In this document: piece by piece, positions 1 through 11,080 of the stretch
Layout of the letters: every line of letters starts with the position of its first letter
Numbering within the stretch: position 1 is the stretch's first letter
Source of the DNA: Candolleomyces eurysporus
Lineage: Eukaryota; Basidiomycota; Agaricomycetes; Agaricales; Psathyrellaceae
Assembly: GCA_027579435.1 (NCBI GenBank)
Contig: JANBPK010000751.1
Coordinates: 62,001-126,000 of the forward strand
DNA: 64,000 nt
Reading direction: 5' to 3'
Notes under the pieces: model-generated
Databases searched by the model: none
What the model was told of the DNA's origin: nothing
The model's input: the letters and a program-made list of their open reading frames with translations, nothing else
Position numbers and translations under genes: made by a program

Positions 1-56
1 AAAATAGTTTATGATACGTTTACCTGATCAAGCGTTCGCCCTTCGTGCCTTGGTAT

Positions 57-1124
57 TCATACGCCGGGGGTACCGTCTTGAGCGACTGATTCTTTCCATT
101 CTTTCCTCAAGATTGCGGCTCTATCCGTATAGACCTGGGTGATGGAAGAAGAAGAAAAGTGAATAGTCAGTCACGGGAGAGGACACGAACAGACGGCACG
201 ACGATGATATTCACCTGTCTCTCGGCGTCGCTCAAACCCCTCCATTGAGCTGCTCCTAGTCTCACGAGCTCGATCATTCGCTCGGTTCCGGTGAGGTTAG
301 CATCCAGTGGGGGTGGTGATGCCTTGAAATCGCGCAAGAATCTGTGGGGCAGAGCATAAGTATGAGTAAAACGCACCTCACCTCTCGACGTCTACTAGAG
401 AATACTCACAGGAAGTACGAAGTAACGGGGGCTTTACGAGTCCGAGTATTGAGAGGTTTCAAGCCCTTGGCTTTTCTCTTCTTGTTGATTTCCTTGAGAA
501 TCTTAGGAGGTACAGTCTCCTTCCACTCGACCGTACGCCGGTGGTACTCTTCCCATTCTTCGGTGGTTGCTTCGTATTTCTGAATATCGGAACGGTATCA
601 GAACAGGTCAAAAAAATCGAAGGACAGGATCGTTCTGTCCAAGATTACTCGCCTTCTTCTCCTGGCCAGACAGCTGGTTCCATTGCTCCGCAAGTGCTTT
701 GGTAGCTTCTCCTACACTTGGCTTCTGCAGGAAAGCTGCACGATTCTCCATTATATACTTAGCAAACCCGCTAGGTGGTTTCGTCGGAGGAAGCTGCTCC
801 TTTCCGACCTCTGTTTGAGGTGAAATACGGTATATGAGCTTTGTTATCAGAGGTTCCATTGGGGGAGGTTGACATACTAATCGGCTTTGGCTTTGGCTTC
901 GCCTCTTTCTTGGGCTTCGCTTTAGCCTTCTTGGGTTTCGCTGCAGCCTTCTTGGGCTTCTCTGTACCCTTCTCCTTCTTCTCCTTAGCAGGCTTCGACT
1001 CTGACGCGGCTTTGGTCGCGAGACAGCGCGTCGACGATAGACCAAGGGTCGTCACTACTGGCGCGACTCTCGGTGTCGAGCGCACAGCGAACCTCGCGAC
1101 TTGGCGGAAATACAAGGACAACAT
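57..1124 (-). CDS. Mitochondrial HMG-box DNA-binding protein
   Basis: Spliced model of five exons (1124-878, 810-653, 579-410, 341-215, 134-57), about 259 residues. The N-terminus (MLSLYFRQVARFAVRSTPR) looks like a mitochondrial presequence: Arg/Ser-rich with no acidic residues. A Lys/Pro/Ala-rich linker follows, then one HMG box (PPTKPPSGFAKYIMENR... ending EEWEEYH) and a second, weaker HMG-like segment (RDFKAS...AAQWRGLSDAER...LRKEWKES). Two HMG boxes behind a targeting peptide is the architecture of Abf2/TFAM-type mtDNA packaging proteins, so a role in compacting or transcribing mitochondrial DNA is inferred from the family. Exon 2 joins exon 3 in frame only with a GC donor (AAG|GCGAGT). 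The start is the first ATG of the presequence. Compartment is fairly sure, exact role less so. Confidence 0.75.
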
Positions 1125-2340
1125 TCAACAAGGAGGTTCCTCGGTACTGGAGCAAGGGAAGGAAATAAGGAAAAAAAGGAAAACTGGTTGGTTGAGGCGC
1201 TGGGAAAGGACCTCAACGACGACTGTCAACGACCCCGGACCACACATCCACAAACACAGCCTGGATTGCCGACCAGTCACCAAATGGGGAAGGCAAGCGC
1301 TTCATGTCGCGTGGAGTCGTCTATAGGCAGGGGCGACAAACACAGAATTGAGGCTGTAGATAAGGAGCCATGTTGCTCGTTTTTGATTGACACGACCAGA
1401 TGCCAGAGAGCAAAAACTATGTTGAGCACGGAAGTGGGAGATACAGGACTCATCGCCCTCGATTCCGCTTTCAGCAGACAGCTAAAATGCTCAAACAAGT
1501 TATCCGACCCAGGATCATGGCTGTGGCTAGCTTAACGCTTCAAGCTCAAGGAGACCGACTGAGTGAGCTCCTCGAGTTGGCAATGATTGCGGTTGAACAC
1601 TGAAAAGCAGAAAGAGGCTGAATCAATTGGACTCTGGAATTGGGCCGGGCCGGGCCGGATGGACAAAAGTTATATACGTCACCTCTACACGGCCACGACT
1701 CACCGGTCAATGCTCCCCTCAATTCACGGAATTTACCAACCACGAGCATGCCTCAGCTAACCCCTGCTAACCCCTGAAACCACTTCCTTCTCGGTCATCG
1801 AACTGTCGAGTCGAGCGGCCTTCAATTTACCCAATATCAGGCATCAGCGTGCTGAGTCCTCAATCTGCACAACCACGCCCAGCCCTGTCCAGCTTTATGA
1901 CAGCCTATGATGGGCGACGTCCGGGCATTAATATTGGGACGTTCCGAAGGTCGTTTTAGCAGCACCTTTGAGTTTGAATAGGCTTTGATTAGGTGGGTAT
2001 ACCGACTCACCAGCGAAACCATCTCGTCCAGTCCAAGACAGGTCAGTTCATCCCCGACTCATTGTGGGTCGGACCAGCTAGCTTTCTTTCTTTTCCGCTT
2101 CCTTCTGGACATGGATAGCACGCATGCAATGATTGCCTGATCCCGTCAGTCAGTCCAAATGCAGTGTGAGCGTCCATCACATGTTCCAGTTGCTTCCGGA
2201 TGGCGATCACGGTGGGTACTATAAGGACATAGAGCCTGAGAGTACATATATCTACCTGACCATGGTCCTGATATAGGTTTGCCTGACTTCGTCACAGGCC
2301 CACTGCAGCTGGCTTGCAACTGTGGGCACACGCTACCGCC
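1125..2340. other. Intergenic, no gene recognised
   Basis: No open frame here has family resemblance or plausible splice structure. There is a short GGGCC tandem near 1643-1660 and a GCTAACCCCT doublet near 1756-1776. It presumably contains the promoters of the flanking divergent genes. Confidence 0.5.
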
Positions 2341-3722
2341 ATGTCGTCGAGTGCGACCGTGACAGACAGCTACTTCTGGAGGGTGCTGGACGGTCTGCCT
2401 GACAATGATCTGGTCCTCGATATGGTGCTTGGTATCATCCTTTCTGTATCAACAGGTCAGTTCTTCTCTGCGAGCATGAATCGAAATTCGGAGACACCTC
2501 ACCTCTTTTTCTCGCAGTGATTTTAGCTGCAACGTCTTACCGAATGATGAGGCTGGTCCTCCTTCAAAAGGCTTGCGAGGCGGGTCCTTCAAGTTCGATC
2601 AGCGCTCCCACGGCCTCAGTCAAGGGCAGCGGTCGTCGTCCTAGTCTCTACGTAATGGCCAGCTTCGTTATGTTCTTCCTTTTCTTGGCTGCTACCATCA
2701 TATACTGGACGAAAGCCTTCCTTTCTATGAAAGAGACGCTTTGTCTGCTGCGGCATCTCCCCTTTGATCGGGACATTGCAAGGGTTGCGCTGCAGCATGA
2801 TTCGGAGGAAACGCGACTCCTAGTTTCTGGGTGCAGGACTACCCTCTGGAAGGGCAGAATTATCAACGACCTTGATAACGCTCTATGTTTAGCTTTCGCG
2901 ATCCTGGCACAGCTGTTTTTGTTCATCGCAGATGGTCTTCTGGTGCGTCGACTTCACTCATCACCTTTCATAACAACGTACATCTAGTAACGCGTCTTTA
3001 GGTATACCGATGCTACCAAGTTTTCGTCAATGTGCGATTGGTCTACATACCCGTCATAGTGATTTACGCCGTCTATTTCGGTAAGCATCGCACACTTATA
3101 TCCCTAACACATTGGTCGACCCCGGTCATCCATTTCGCAGGTGTCTCGATGCTCCAACTCTATCCACCCATGAAGGCAACAAGCGAAGTGGTAAATCTCA
3201 AATCAGGCCCTTTCTACGCTGTGTGGCTCGCCACCTCGATTACGATTAACATCGTCGTCACAGCGGCCATCACTACCCAAATCTTACTGGTACGCCGGAG
3301 TTGTGCAAAGGCTGGCGCATGCGTGGTGGGAGATGAGGACCTTCCAACCCCGCAAGACTCTCTATACAAGAAAATCGCCACTCTGCTCGTGCAGTCTGCA
3401 TTGTTTCCTGCCGTGTTTGGGCTCGCGATGATGGTGGCGTATTATGCTCCGCCGGTGACACCGAGGTCAAATATCATTGCGTTTCGGATATTTGATTTTC
3501 TTTGGCTGGGCACGAGTGTGAGTTCCCATTACTTTTTCGAGCTCATGACATTTATATCCCCCACCCAAGGTCCTGGCCCCTCAACTCATCGCTATACAAA
3601 CACTGAAACGTCGAGGCGCTGCCAGACGATGCCCGGGATTTGATTGTGTTCGGGATCACGATTCTTCATTGGACGCTCTTCAGTTCAAGAATTCACAGAG
3701 GGACTCTTTCGCTTCGGGTTGA
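2341..3722 (+). CDS. Seven-transmembrane protein, paralogue A
   Basis: Five exons (2341-2455, 2518-2942, 3002-3080, 3141-3517, 3570-3722) give 382 residues. The start at 2341 has a good context (CCGCCATG) and aligns with the starts of the two paralogues at 6.6 and 12.75 kb. Seven hydrophobic segments are visible, among them LDMVLGIILSVST, YVMASFVMFFLFLAA, CLAFAILAQLFLFIADGLL, VYIPVIVIYAVYF, ATSITINIVVTAAITTQIL, SALFPAVFGLAMMVAYY and FDFLWLGTSVLAPQLIAIQ. Conserved landmarks shared with the paralogues are a Lys-x4-Leu-Cys pair after TM2 and the VLAPQLIAIQ end of TM7. Both flank a soluble loop and a short polar tail. I do not recognise a characterised family. A receptor-like or other membrane role is possible but unproven. 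Confidence 0.8.
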
Positions 3723-3999
3723 CCATGGACAGTCGGGAAATAGATAATTTGTCACCAAGTGTGCCAGATCACACTTTGTAGTTCTAGATTCTGCAAATCT
3801 TTCTCTCTCCTTCATGGTTCTTGGCTATACTCAGCCTGAATTATTGCGCCAGAGTCGCGTGATTTTGAGGCTGAGATTGTAAGTAGCTTGCCGTCGTCGC
3901 CTATCAGCTATCAACCATCAGAGGAAGACAATGTATAAAAANGGCACTGGGCTATTTTCCATTTGCAGTTCCGCATCCCCTCCTCCAGTGTCCGCCGCA

Positions 4000-5430
4000 A
4001 TGACAGAGCGATCAACGTCCAGCGGCGCTTCCTGTCTGTCCTTCCCCTTCCCCCAGGAGCTCATCGACAGCATCATCGACGAATCCCAAGACGATGAACA
4101 AAATTTGAGGGCACTCTCTCTAGTCGATAGGAGATGGTACAAACGCACCAGGAAGCACCTTTTCCGCTCCATCGGACTGCATGATCCAACTACGAAATTT
4201 CCTGGTCAAAAACAGCGAGAACAGGACGCAGAGGCACCCTGCCACCGGCTTCTCGAAATCCTCGAATCAAGGCCCCTCCTGCGCCGTTCGATCAAAGAGT
4301 TCAGCATCGTTTCAAAGACAGATTCACAGACCGGGCTATGTGGGTGGAGCCAGCCCTGCCCTACGGTCATCAACATCCTCCCCCTACTCCCCGCCGTCCG
4401 CAGCTTCATCCTCGTGGATTGCTCATATTTCCTTCGCCTTGCAAACCTCCACCCAGCTTTGAGGCACGCGGTGTTTAATTTCATGTCGCGGCCTTCTGTC
4501 ACCGCTATTTGGCTGCGAGATATCGCCGACGTCGATATCCTCCCCATTATACAAAAATCGCATCTCAAAACGCTGTATCTGGGGAACGTCCACTTTGGAA
4601 CCGAGTTCGATCCTCCCCTACCGCCAAGTGTCCATCATGAGGCCGCCTCCGGTCAAGATTCATCCTCTCAAAGCTCGGAACTAATTTCTGCTACCGGTCC
4701 AGCCTTCCTACAGATTTTGGATATATGGGGCTCTGGAGATGTTTTCAAGAACATTCTACAACTTACCAACAACCCGGATACTCGCATCTCGCTTACCCGC
4801 CTAAGGGAACTTCGTATGGGCGTATTGTTTTTCGACGAAGCCATGGAAGAGTCGTGGAACACGTTTCTCGATACATGTGCCGAGCACGTCGAGAAATACG
4901 TTGTCTACGATGGCGGCCATCTCAGGACGCCTGATCTCCCTGAAGATGTGGATCCCTTTCCTCGTTCCGTCTTCGCTTTTACACGATTCCCCCAGTTGAA
5001 GGATCTCAAGGTTGTCATCCCCACTCGCTACTTCCAGTGGTTTGACGAGCACAATGTCACCCCTATTCTCCTCGAAGCACTCGAGCAGCTGTCTCAATCA
5101 TCTCGCTCCTCATCATCCTGCTTTCTGGAAACATTGAAGATCGAATTTACGCTTTACAACTCAATGTGCGAATGGGTCGGCGAACCTGTCAGTCTTTCCG
5201 ATATTGTTATCAGATTTTCACAAGACGGAACGCTGTGGAAGGGGTTGGATAGGGTACTGGGCAACAGCGAGAGCGGCTCACTTTCCGCCTTGGAAGACGT
5301 TACCATTACTCTCGACCTCGCCTCCAGCGACCCTCCTGTCGAAGAAGAGGTCTGGGAGAGAGCCAAGGGCGCTATTTTGGATCGTATGCCCAGTATAGGG
5401 GATCGAATCAACCTTCGGGCGCTTTTTTGA
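4000..5430 (+). CDS. F-box domain protein
   Basis: A single open exon of 476 residues. Residues about 15-60 (FPFPQELIDSIIDES, then LRALSLVDRRWYKRTRK) match an F-box: Leu-Pro-like entry, two short helices, and the Leu-x3-Cys/Ser-Leu-Val-x3-Trp ending. The remainder has irregular leucine-rich segments but no clear repeat. Fungal F-box proteins of this kind dock substrates to SCF ubiquitin ligases through Skp1. Substrate is unknown and belongs to a fast-evolving family. I chose the ATG at 4000 because it sits just before the F-box. An upstream in-frame ATG at 3931 would add 23 residues interrupted by an N at 3942. A TATA-like GTATAAAA lies at about 3934. Confidence 0.8.
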   Translation: MTERSTSSGASCLSFPFPQELIDSIIDESQDDEQNLRALSLVDRRWYKRTRKHLFRSIGLHDPTTKFPGQKQREQDAEAPCHRLLEILESRPLLRRSIKEFSIVSKTDSQTGLCGWSQPCPTVINILPLLPAVRSFILVDCSYFLRLANLHPALRHAVFNFMSRPSVTAIWLRDIADVDILPIIQKSHLKTLYLGNVHFGTEFDPPLPPSVHHEAASGQDSSSQSSELISATGPAFLQILDIWGSGDVFKNILQLTNNPDTRISLTRLRELRMGVLFFDEAMEESWNTFLDTCAEHVEKYVVYDGGHLRTPDLPEDVDPFPRSVFAFTRFPQLKDLKVVIPTRYFQWFDEHNVTPILLEALEQLSQSSRSSSSCFLETLKIEFTLYNSMCEWVGEPVSLSDIVIRFSQDGTLWKGLDRVLGNSESGSLSALEDVTITLDLASSDPPVEEEVWERAKGAILDRMPSIGDRINLRALF

Positions 5431-5598
5431 ATTTGGTAAGTTTTCCTCCTTGGTCTTTCCATAGGTTTGTTTGTAATCACTCACTTTTGACGCAGTTTTT
5501 ACTAGACTGTATTACAGAACAATAATCTCGTATAATGCTGTTCAAAAGTCTTGCTTGGAAAGGCAGTGTCACCAGTACCTCCTTGCACTGCCAAATCA

Positions 5599-5870
5599 CA
5601 GCTAACTGCAAAACGATAGACCAGATCACACTTTCTTCCGTTTTTGATATTTGTTTAGTTGCAGAGCAGTGGCGCATCCAACCAAACACTCAAATAGGGT
5701 GTAGAGAATGTGGAATGGCTGTCTGTTGACCTGGTCATTGGAATGTTGAACGGTCAGTTCGCCAAATTCGGTAAGGCACGCGGACCATGTTTGTTTGTAC
5801 AGCTCCAAAACTAAACAAATATCAAAAGCGAAAGAAAATGAGATCTGGTCTATCGTTTTGCAGTTAGCTG
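5599..5870. repeat. Hairpin (MITE-like) element
   Basis: Arms 5599-5660 and 5809-5870 are reverse complements of one another over 62 bp with only a few mismatches, starting CAGCTAACTGCAAAACGATA. They enclose about 148 bp with no coding potential. A short, AT-balanced fold-back like this is typical of a non-autonomous DNA element. I could not identify a target-site duplication, so the superfamily is unassigned. Confidence 0.7.
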
Positions 5871-5877
5871 CAATACT

Positions 5878-6203
5878 AGGACCTGTGGGAAGCGGCCGAT
5901 ACTGCGCCCGGCAGGTGCCAAGGCATTTTGGCAGGCAGGAAAGAGAGACGGGAAGAATCAGAATGAAGTGGAGCTACGAAAGGCACTAGTAAGTAACGGA
6001 AACAGCTGAATGACGGAAGAAAGCCGGTGGCATGACCAGCGATGGTATTGAGGGGGGTTGAGCGTGGACCATGGTGGCGAACGACAACCATAGAATGCTG
6101 AGCTTTGGTACAGCTAAAAAGGCTTGCAGCTTGCATGATGAAACTCGGTCTTGGTCCCCAACCAGCCCCTTGAGTACCCTCGGCGAAATGCCTCGGCAAT
6201 CTT
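5878..6203. repeat. Possible short non-autonomous element, copy 1
   Basis: The left end (AGGACCTGTG...GGCCGAT...AAGGCATTTT) and right end (GAAATGCCTCGGCAATCTT) resemble those of the insertion at 28313-28739. Within each copy the two ends are partly inverted (AAGGCATTT against AAATGCCT). The interior is not conserved enough for me to align by eye. Boundaries are approximate. Confidence 0.4.
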
Positions 6204-6565
6204 CTCGAGTGTGGTCCCAGACCCACGGGTAACTGAGAATATTATACCCAAGTCGGATTTTAAGTGGCAGTAAGCTCTTACTTGGCTCTTACAGCTTTTC
6301 TTGTACCATCATGGACTCCCCACTTGAACCTTGTTAGGCGGTGCGAGCATATCTTCCAATCCTCCGCAGCTACTAAAAACCCCGACCTCGACAGCTTTGA
6401 TGCTTCTGGGCGCCCACGGACTCAACATCAACGTAGTACCAACTTATCAGCTTGACAACTTCTCAATCATGGAGGGCTCCGCTAATAACGGAATCTTGTG
6501 GCTTAAATGCATTCAAGTTGAACACAGAAAAAACTGTCGGTATCAGTGCACCTCACTCTCTCATC

Positions 6566-7863
6566 ATGTCTCTGTCTCTGTTCTTCTGGTCGTGGAATAC
6601 CCACACCAACTGGCTGGATTTCATGTATAGCGACAATCCGGGTGGCTTTATTTTGAAAGACCTCGGAATCAGCGCTCTCTTTTTGATGTTGGCAGGTGAG
6701 TATCACCAAACAGGGGCTCGGGTCCCGGTGAAAGTTGGGCTAATGATCTCTAATAATGGACTTCCTGACAGTGGCAGTAATGGGCACATCAATTGCAATA
6801 GCCAAGGCTCATCTTCGCCGAAGACGTTTCCAGCCGGACAGAACCCCAGCTCAGAAAGGGAAGGGTAGGCCTAGCGTTTTTGTGGCTGCTAGTGCACTAC
6901 TGTCCCTTTTATTCATTGTTGGGGCGGTGCTTTACTCTGCGAAGACCTTCCATACCCTGAAAGAGGCGCTATGTGCAACGCAACGACGTGTAGATCAAGG
7001 AATGATTTCTCCGGCTCTGAAGTGTAGGAGTCTTGAACAAGGAGGATTCATTGAAGACACAGTGGACCGGAACCTTTCTTTGGCTTTCGCTCTGGTGGCT
7101 CAGGTAGTACTCTTAATTGCGAACGCTGTCTTGGTAAGCGTCTTCGAATCCTTTCATCGGGGGGNAATATACTTGTTAAACAAGATTTGCCAGATTTACC
7201 AATGCTCCTTCTTCTCCCACATATACATCCTCGTCGCCATAGTCTACGTCGCTTGGATAGGTGAGCCTGGGATATCTCGCGGGAATATTCCAACTCACCC
7301 TGACTCTCTACATTTTTCAATGTTTTAAAGTGATATCATTCCTGGAGATACACCAAGCTCTACGCATCCATTTCCCACTTGGACCGGGAGGAAGCTCCTC
7401 CCTCTCCGATTTGACACGGCACAAAGGTCACTTGCTCAACGCGTGGTTTGCAATCTCGGTTCTGATCAACGTACTGGTGACCGCCATCGTCGCTGTGAAG
7501 CGGATCCTCAAGCTTCGCAAGGCCAGCGGAAAAAATGGGCTCGGTAACGTTTCTCGGCCGCCATTAGCTAGGATCCTCCTGGTGGAGGCTGCGCTCCCTC
7601 CGGCCATCTGCGTTTTTGCAGTTGCTATCGCGTACGCTGCGCAAAGTAATGAGTACGACCTGTCTGCAATGCTGGCGTGTAGGATTTTTGCCGCTCTTTG
7701 GCTTGCATCCAGCGTACGTTATATTTCTCTTCAACTTGAGTTTTTTTTAGATGGTGGTCTCTGATTGTGGTGCTTGATGACGCAGGTCTTGGCGGTTCAC
7801 TTACTTGCCATCCAGTCGTTGCGCGACCGGCATGTAACTCATGAAGATGGTCAAAGCTCGTAG
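6566..7863 (+). CDS. Seven-transmembrane protein, paralogue B
   Basis: Five exons (6566-6695, 6772-7133, 7194-7260, 7331-7713, 7786-7863) give 339 residues. Every intron sits at the same position and phase as in the paralogue at 2.3 kb, which is strong support for both models. Seven hydrophobic segments are present, and the K-x-ALC motif after TM2 and the VLAVHLLAIQSL end of TM7 are conserved. The loop between TM4 and TM5 and the C-tail are shorter than in paralogue A. An N at 7165 falls inside intron 2 and does not affect the protein. Function unknown; the family appears locally expanded. Confidence 0.8.
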
Positions 7864-8009
7864 AGAATGGTTCATTGAATGTGGTTTCTTTCAAATGTCT
7901 TTGGTTATGCTCCCTTCATGACACAAACAAGCCAGATCAATTAAGTGGCGTTTGATGCTCGATTTCTACACTTCTACATTAATTATGACCGCCTTTAACT
8001 CAATAAGAT

Positions 8010-8485
8010 CTATCGCCCCTCCTCCACATAAGTGTATCTCAACTCATATTCTGACCGTTCACCTGACTCCAGCATCCCGTATCCGAAAACAAAGACGGTG
8101 CGGCAGGGAGAATGATACCGTATGTACCCCCTGTTGCTATCATAAATCCTCGTGTTGTCGGGCAATTTGTAGTAGATGCTACCATTTCTATAAAAGCAGA
8201 CGTTAAAATAGTTCATGCTGATTTTGAGCGCGGCTAATGTAGCAACAGATTTAACTTACTGGTTGTGGTAGTGGTAGCCGCTTCCCTGCTCAGTCACGAA
8301 CTTGCAGTAGTGATTGCCCTACACAGAGGTCTATCTTGATTTTTGTGGATAATAGGAGCGAAAGAGGTGGGGCTTACCTGCATGTTATTATCATTGCGAA
8401 TGCAGACCGGTTCACAGCTCGGCAAACCGTCGAAAATATCAGAGAACTCGGAATGGTCGCAATGGCATGACGGCCTATGCCACAT
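8010..8485 (-). CDS. Small Tyr/Gly-rich protein, paralogue 1
   Basis: Three exons (8485-8378, 8318-8260, 8187-8010) give 114 residues. The core is GNHYCKF...GSGYHYHNQNGSIYYK, which parallels GNHWCSR...GSSGYHYSNS...GSYYYQN in the 16.1 kb gene. Intron 1 lies immediately before the GNHxC motif and intron 2 just after YHYxN in both. The N-terminus is different from that paralogue: a Cys/His-rich stretch (HRPSCHCDH...LPSCEPVC). The C-terminus extends past the usual end. I recall uncharacterised small fungal proteins with this GNHYC...YHYSNSDGSYYYSNPNGS layout, but know of no function. There is no signal peptide or membrane segment. Confidence 0.65.
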
Positions 8486-9580
8486 GATGTTTGTAAGGTG
8501 GATAGGCCCGAACTGAACGAGCTCTTTCCTCGTAAGTCACGGGTGAATCGCCAGAGTGATTCAGCAGCCCGGGCGGGAAGATTACAGCGGGATGACACTG
8601 AGAGCTCAGCTAATGCGTGAGGTTGAGGACTAGGTGGAAGAATGGAGGAGTTCAAAGGGCTTTCATGGCCCAATTTATAGGAACCGCCGGCCTATAGGGA
8701 CTGGCCATGATCCGGGCGAGTGCCTAGACGACGGATAAGGTATCGCCGGGACGGCCAAGGCAAGCCTTTGATACACCTGATCCCACCGTGCACGTCTCAG
8801 AGCGGAAGTCGAAAGCTAATGGGTGTTTATCCGACTTTCTCTTAGACCTATGCGGTCTCTTGGAGTCGTTTTTGCACAATAAGACTCTTGTTTCACTCGA
8901 CAACTCAACATTGTAGTCTGACGTTCGCGTCAGTCGGCTGATCTGCAATCATGCAAGAATTGATCTCAGCCTTGCGCCGCCATCACGCCATCGTGGTTGC
9001 AATGTTCAACCATTTTTCACTCTTCCACAGTACTTCGCTCTCTGCCCACGTCCAATATTTGGACAAAGAATATCTTCAACATCTAGAAAAAANGCGAATA
9101 CAAGTATACGTTCTTCAAATCACCGCTCCCGCCATCCAGAGGTTAGCTTCATGACGATTAATTTCCCTAGGACCGCTGAGGGCACGATTGGACCACCTGA
9201 ACTACTCCGCTAGAAAACCGGTATTATCTTGGCTTTCCCGCACCAGCACTTTGGCAACCTTTCCCGTCCGACTATCGTGCGATATTTCGAGTTTTGACCA
9301 TGCTCATTCTGCGTTCCTCGTGCTACCCTGACCAGGATCGAGATCGGTTCGACCGCTCTGTGTTTCAGGTCTTTTAGAGAGCCAGGAGCTGTGCACTGCC
9401 AGGGGTAACAACCCATTCCGATAGCGATAGTATGAAGTTCTAACCCTTATCTTTAACCTCTTCACTCAAGGCACATTCGAGGGGATTTATCCAAATTGGT
9501 TTTCCAATAAAAGGTGTGTACGTTATGTACTTGGACATGTGGCGCCGATAAATGACTTATCGCAGCAGCATTCGGTCATG
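8486..9580. other. Intergenic, no gene recognised
   Basis: Only short frames are present, none with family resemblance or splice structure. It contains an ambiguous base at 9093. Confidence 0.4.
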
Positions 9581-10014
9581 TTACAGAGTCAGACAATACT
9601 CGGATGGTGCCGGCAATTGTGACTCACCCTCAAGATTGACGCTCAACTTCCCCTCAAGATCTGGCCACTGGGGGAGGTGTACGAGCGAACCAGACCTGTT
9701 TTCAAAGTGTCGAGAGCCATCGCAATTCTGGTAGTAAACGCTGTCATCTCTAGAGCCTGATGTTCAAACCGAGGCCTCAAGTTTAGGGTCTTGACGCGGG
9801 CGACTTACAGGTTGTAATAATGGTAGCCAGTCCTACCATTCTGGTCTCTGAATGAGCACCAGTGGTTCCCCTTGCATGGCCGACATGAGATGGCAGAATG
9901 AAGAGATCGAAGAAGGAGCAGCGTACCATCAGGTTCGTACCTCCCCATACAGACGGGGAATGGGCTAGCGGTGGAGAGATCGGTGGGGTGGTTATGTTGG
10001 CAGCGACAATCCAT
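9581..10014 (-). pseudogene. Small Tyr-rich paralogue 2, frame-damaged
   Basis: The family core GNHWCSFRDQNGRTGYHYYN is intact, followed by an intron and DDSVYYQNCDGSRHFEN. Exon 1 starts at an ATG at 10014 (MDCRCQHNHPTDL), recalling the Cys/His-rich start of the 8.0 kb gene. Compared with the sister sequence at 15.7 kb, it is 2 bp shorter just before the donor. That shifts exon 1 out of phase with exon 2. The alternative frame that does join exon 2 has an ATG only at 10103, upstream of a TATA-like TTAAATAC. So the copy is either damaged or uses a new N-terminus. Confidence 0.5.
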
Positions 10015-10268
10015 GTATGTGCGGATATTTGAGAAAGCGTTTGTCTGGGTCGACGTTGGCTTAAATACACATGAATAGACTCTTGCCACGCCTTTGACAC
10101 CAATGATAGCTAGCTAATGAGGCCATCCCTCTATTCGGTAAGATCTAGAAGGATCCAGCTTCAAAGGCGCCTGAGGAAGAACGCTGGCGCCAATGTGCGC
10201 CAATTTCGTCTCATGAGCCTGAGCTCAACAACACGTCAACCTATGGCGTGCCTAACACGAAGGAACCT
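9917..10268. repeat. Dispersed direct repeat, copy 1
   Basis: This stretch and 15661-15976 are clearly homologous in the same orientation, with short indels. It covers exon 1 and the upstream region of the small Tyr-rich gene, and ends at the shared string CGTGCCTAACACGAAGGAAC. It shows that a 5' gene fragment was duplicated about 5.7 kb away. Confidence 0.8.
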
Positions 10269-11080
10269 CCTGTGAACCTCGAAATATGCCCTTATGCACC
10301 GAGTAATCAAAGCACACGACAATCTGGATGCGCTCCTTCTGCGGCCCCTCGAAGTCGACGTTCCGAACGAACGTCTCCCGCCATTGACTGCTACCCCACG
10401 CCTGAAGGGAGGCTGTCAGTACCCAAATTCGAAACAAAACCCGTGATCTGAGTTTCGGAGGTACTATGGAGGTTCGTTCGTTTAGTAGCGCTCTTGATTT
10501 CCCTCTGATTCCAGCTCACCAACTTCCAGGAAGCGTTCCGTAAGTCAAGGTCTATTATGCCAACGCCAAGCAGACCGCTCAGTCGAGGTACTCACGTGAA
10601 GTCCTCTCCACCCGGTGCCCTTCGCTTTGCATCAAAAAAAGCTGAGGACCAAAATCCATGTCGCTGCGCTTCCTCTCGATACCGTCGAGAGCCTTTCGCG
10701 TACCGGCCATGGCGGATCGACATCATTGTGGAGGATCCGGAGTTGTGAGCTATCTGCATCTACTCGGAAACCTCGGAGCAGTGGCCTCTAAAGTGGACCG
10801 CGTCTAGCCATACTCACCTGGCACCGATTTGACAGAAGTCTGGGAAATACCTGTAGATGGCTTTTGGGGGAGCGTAACTGCTACACTCCAATGTAGCTAA
10901 ATCGGTATTCGCGACCCGTCTATGGATGAGCTGCATACAGTAAACTCAAGAAGATTGGAAAGTCTCAAGGCAAATATTATAATACCCACAGACAACGAAA
11001 AAAANTCGAACATGTTCTTTCATAAGTGCTATCTTCGATCTCCATAATTTCTACATGATTACCAATTGGGCTCCAATGAT
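10269..11080. other. Intergenic with a coding-looking scrap
   Basis: No intact gene. On the minus strand near 10250-10440 a frame reads WRETFVRNVDFEG...IQIVVCFDY. This is vaguely like a beta-strand lectin domain, but it is interrupted and unsupported. Confidence 0.3.

Larger units (their letters stand above)
5431..6565. other. Intergenic, repeat-bearing
   Basis: No gene is recognised. The interval holds the hairpin element at 5599-5870, a second possible element at about 5878-6203, and the promoter of the downstream 7-TM gene. Confidence 0.5.

Noticed and set aside
1756..1776. Telomere-like GCTAACCCCT doublet
   Set aside because: Only two imperfect units in an internal position; not a telomeric tract.
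10250..10440. H-type lectin domain on the minus strand
   Set aside because: Only one strand-like segment resembles the family, and the frame is interrupted on both sides.
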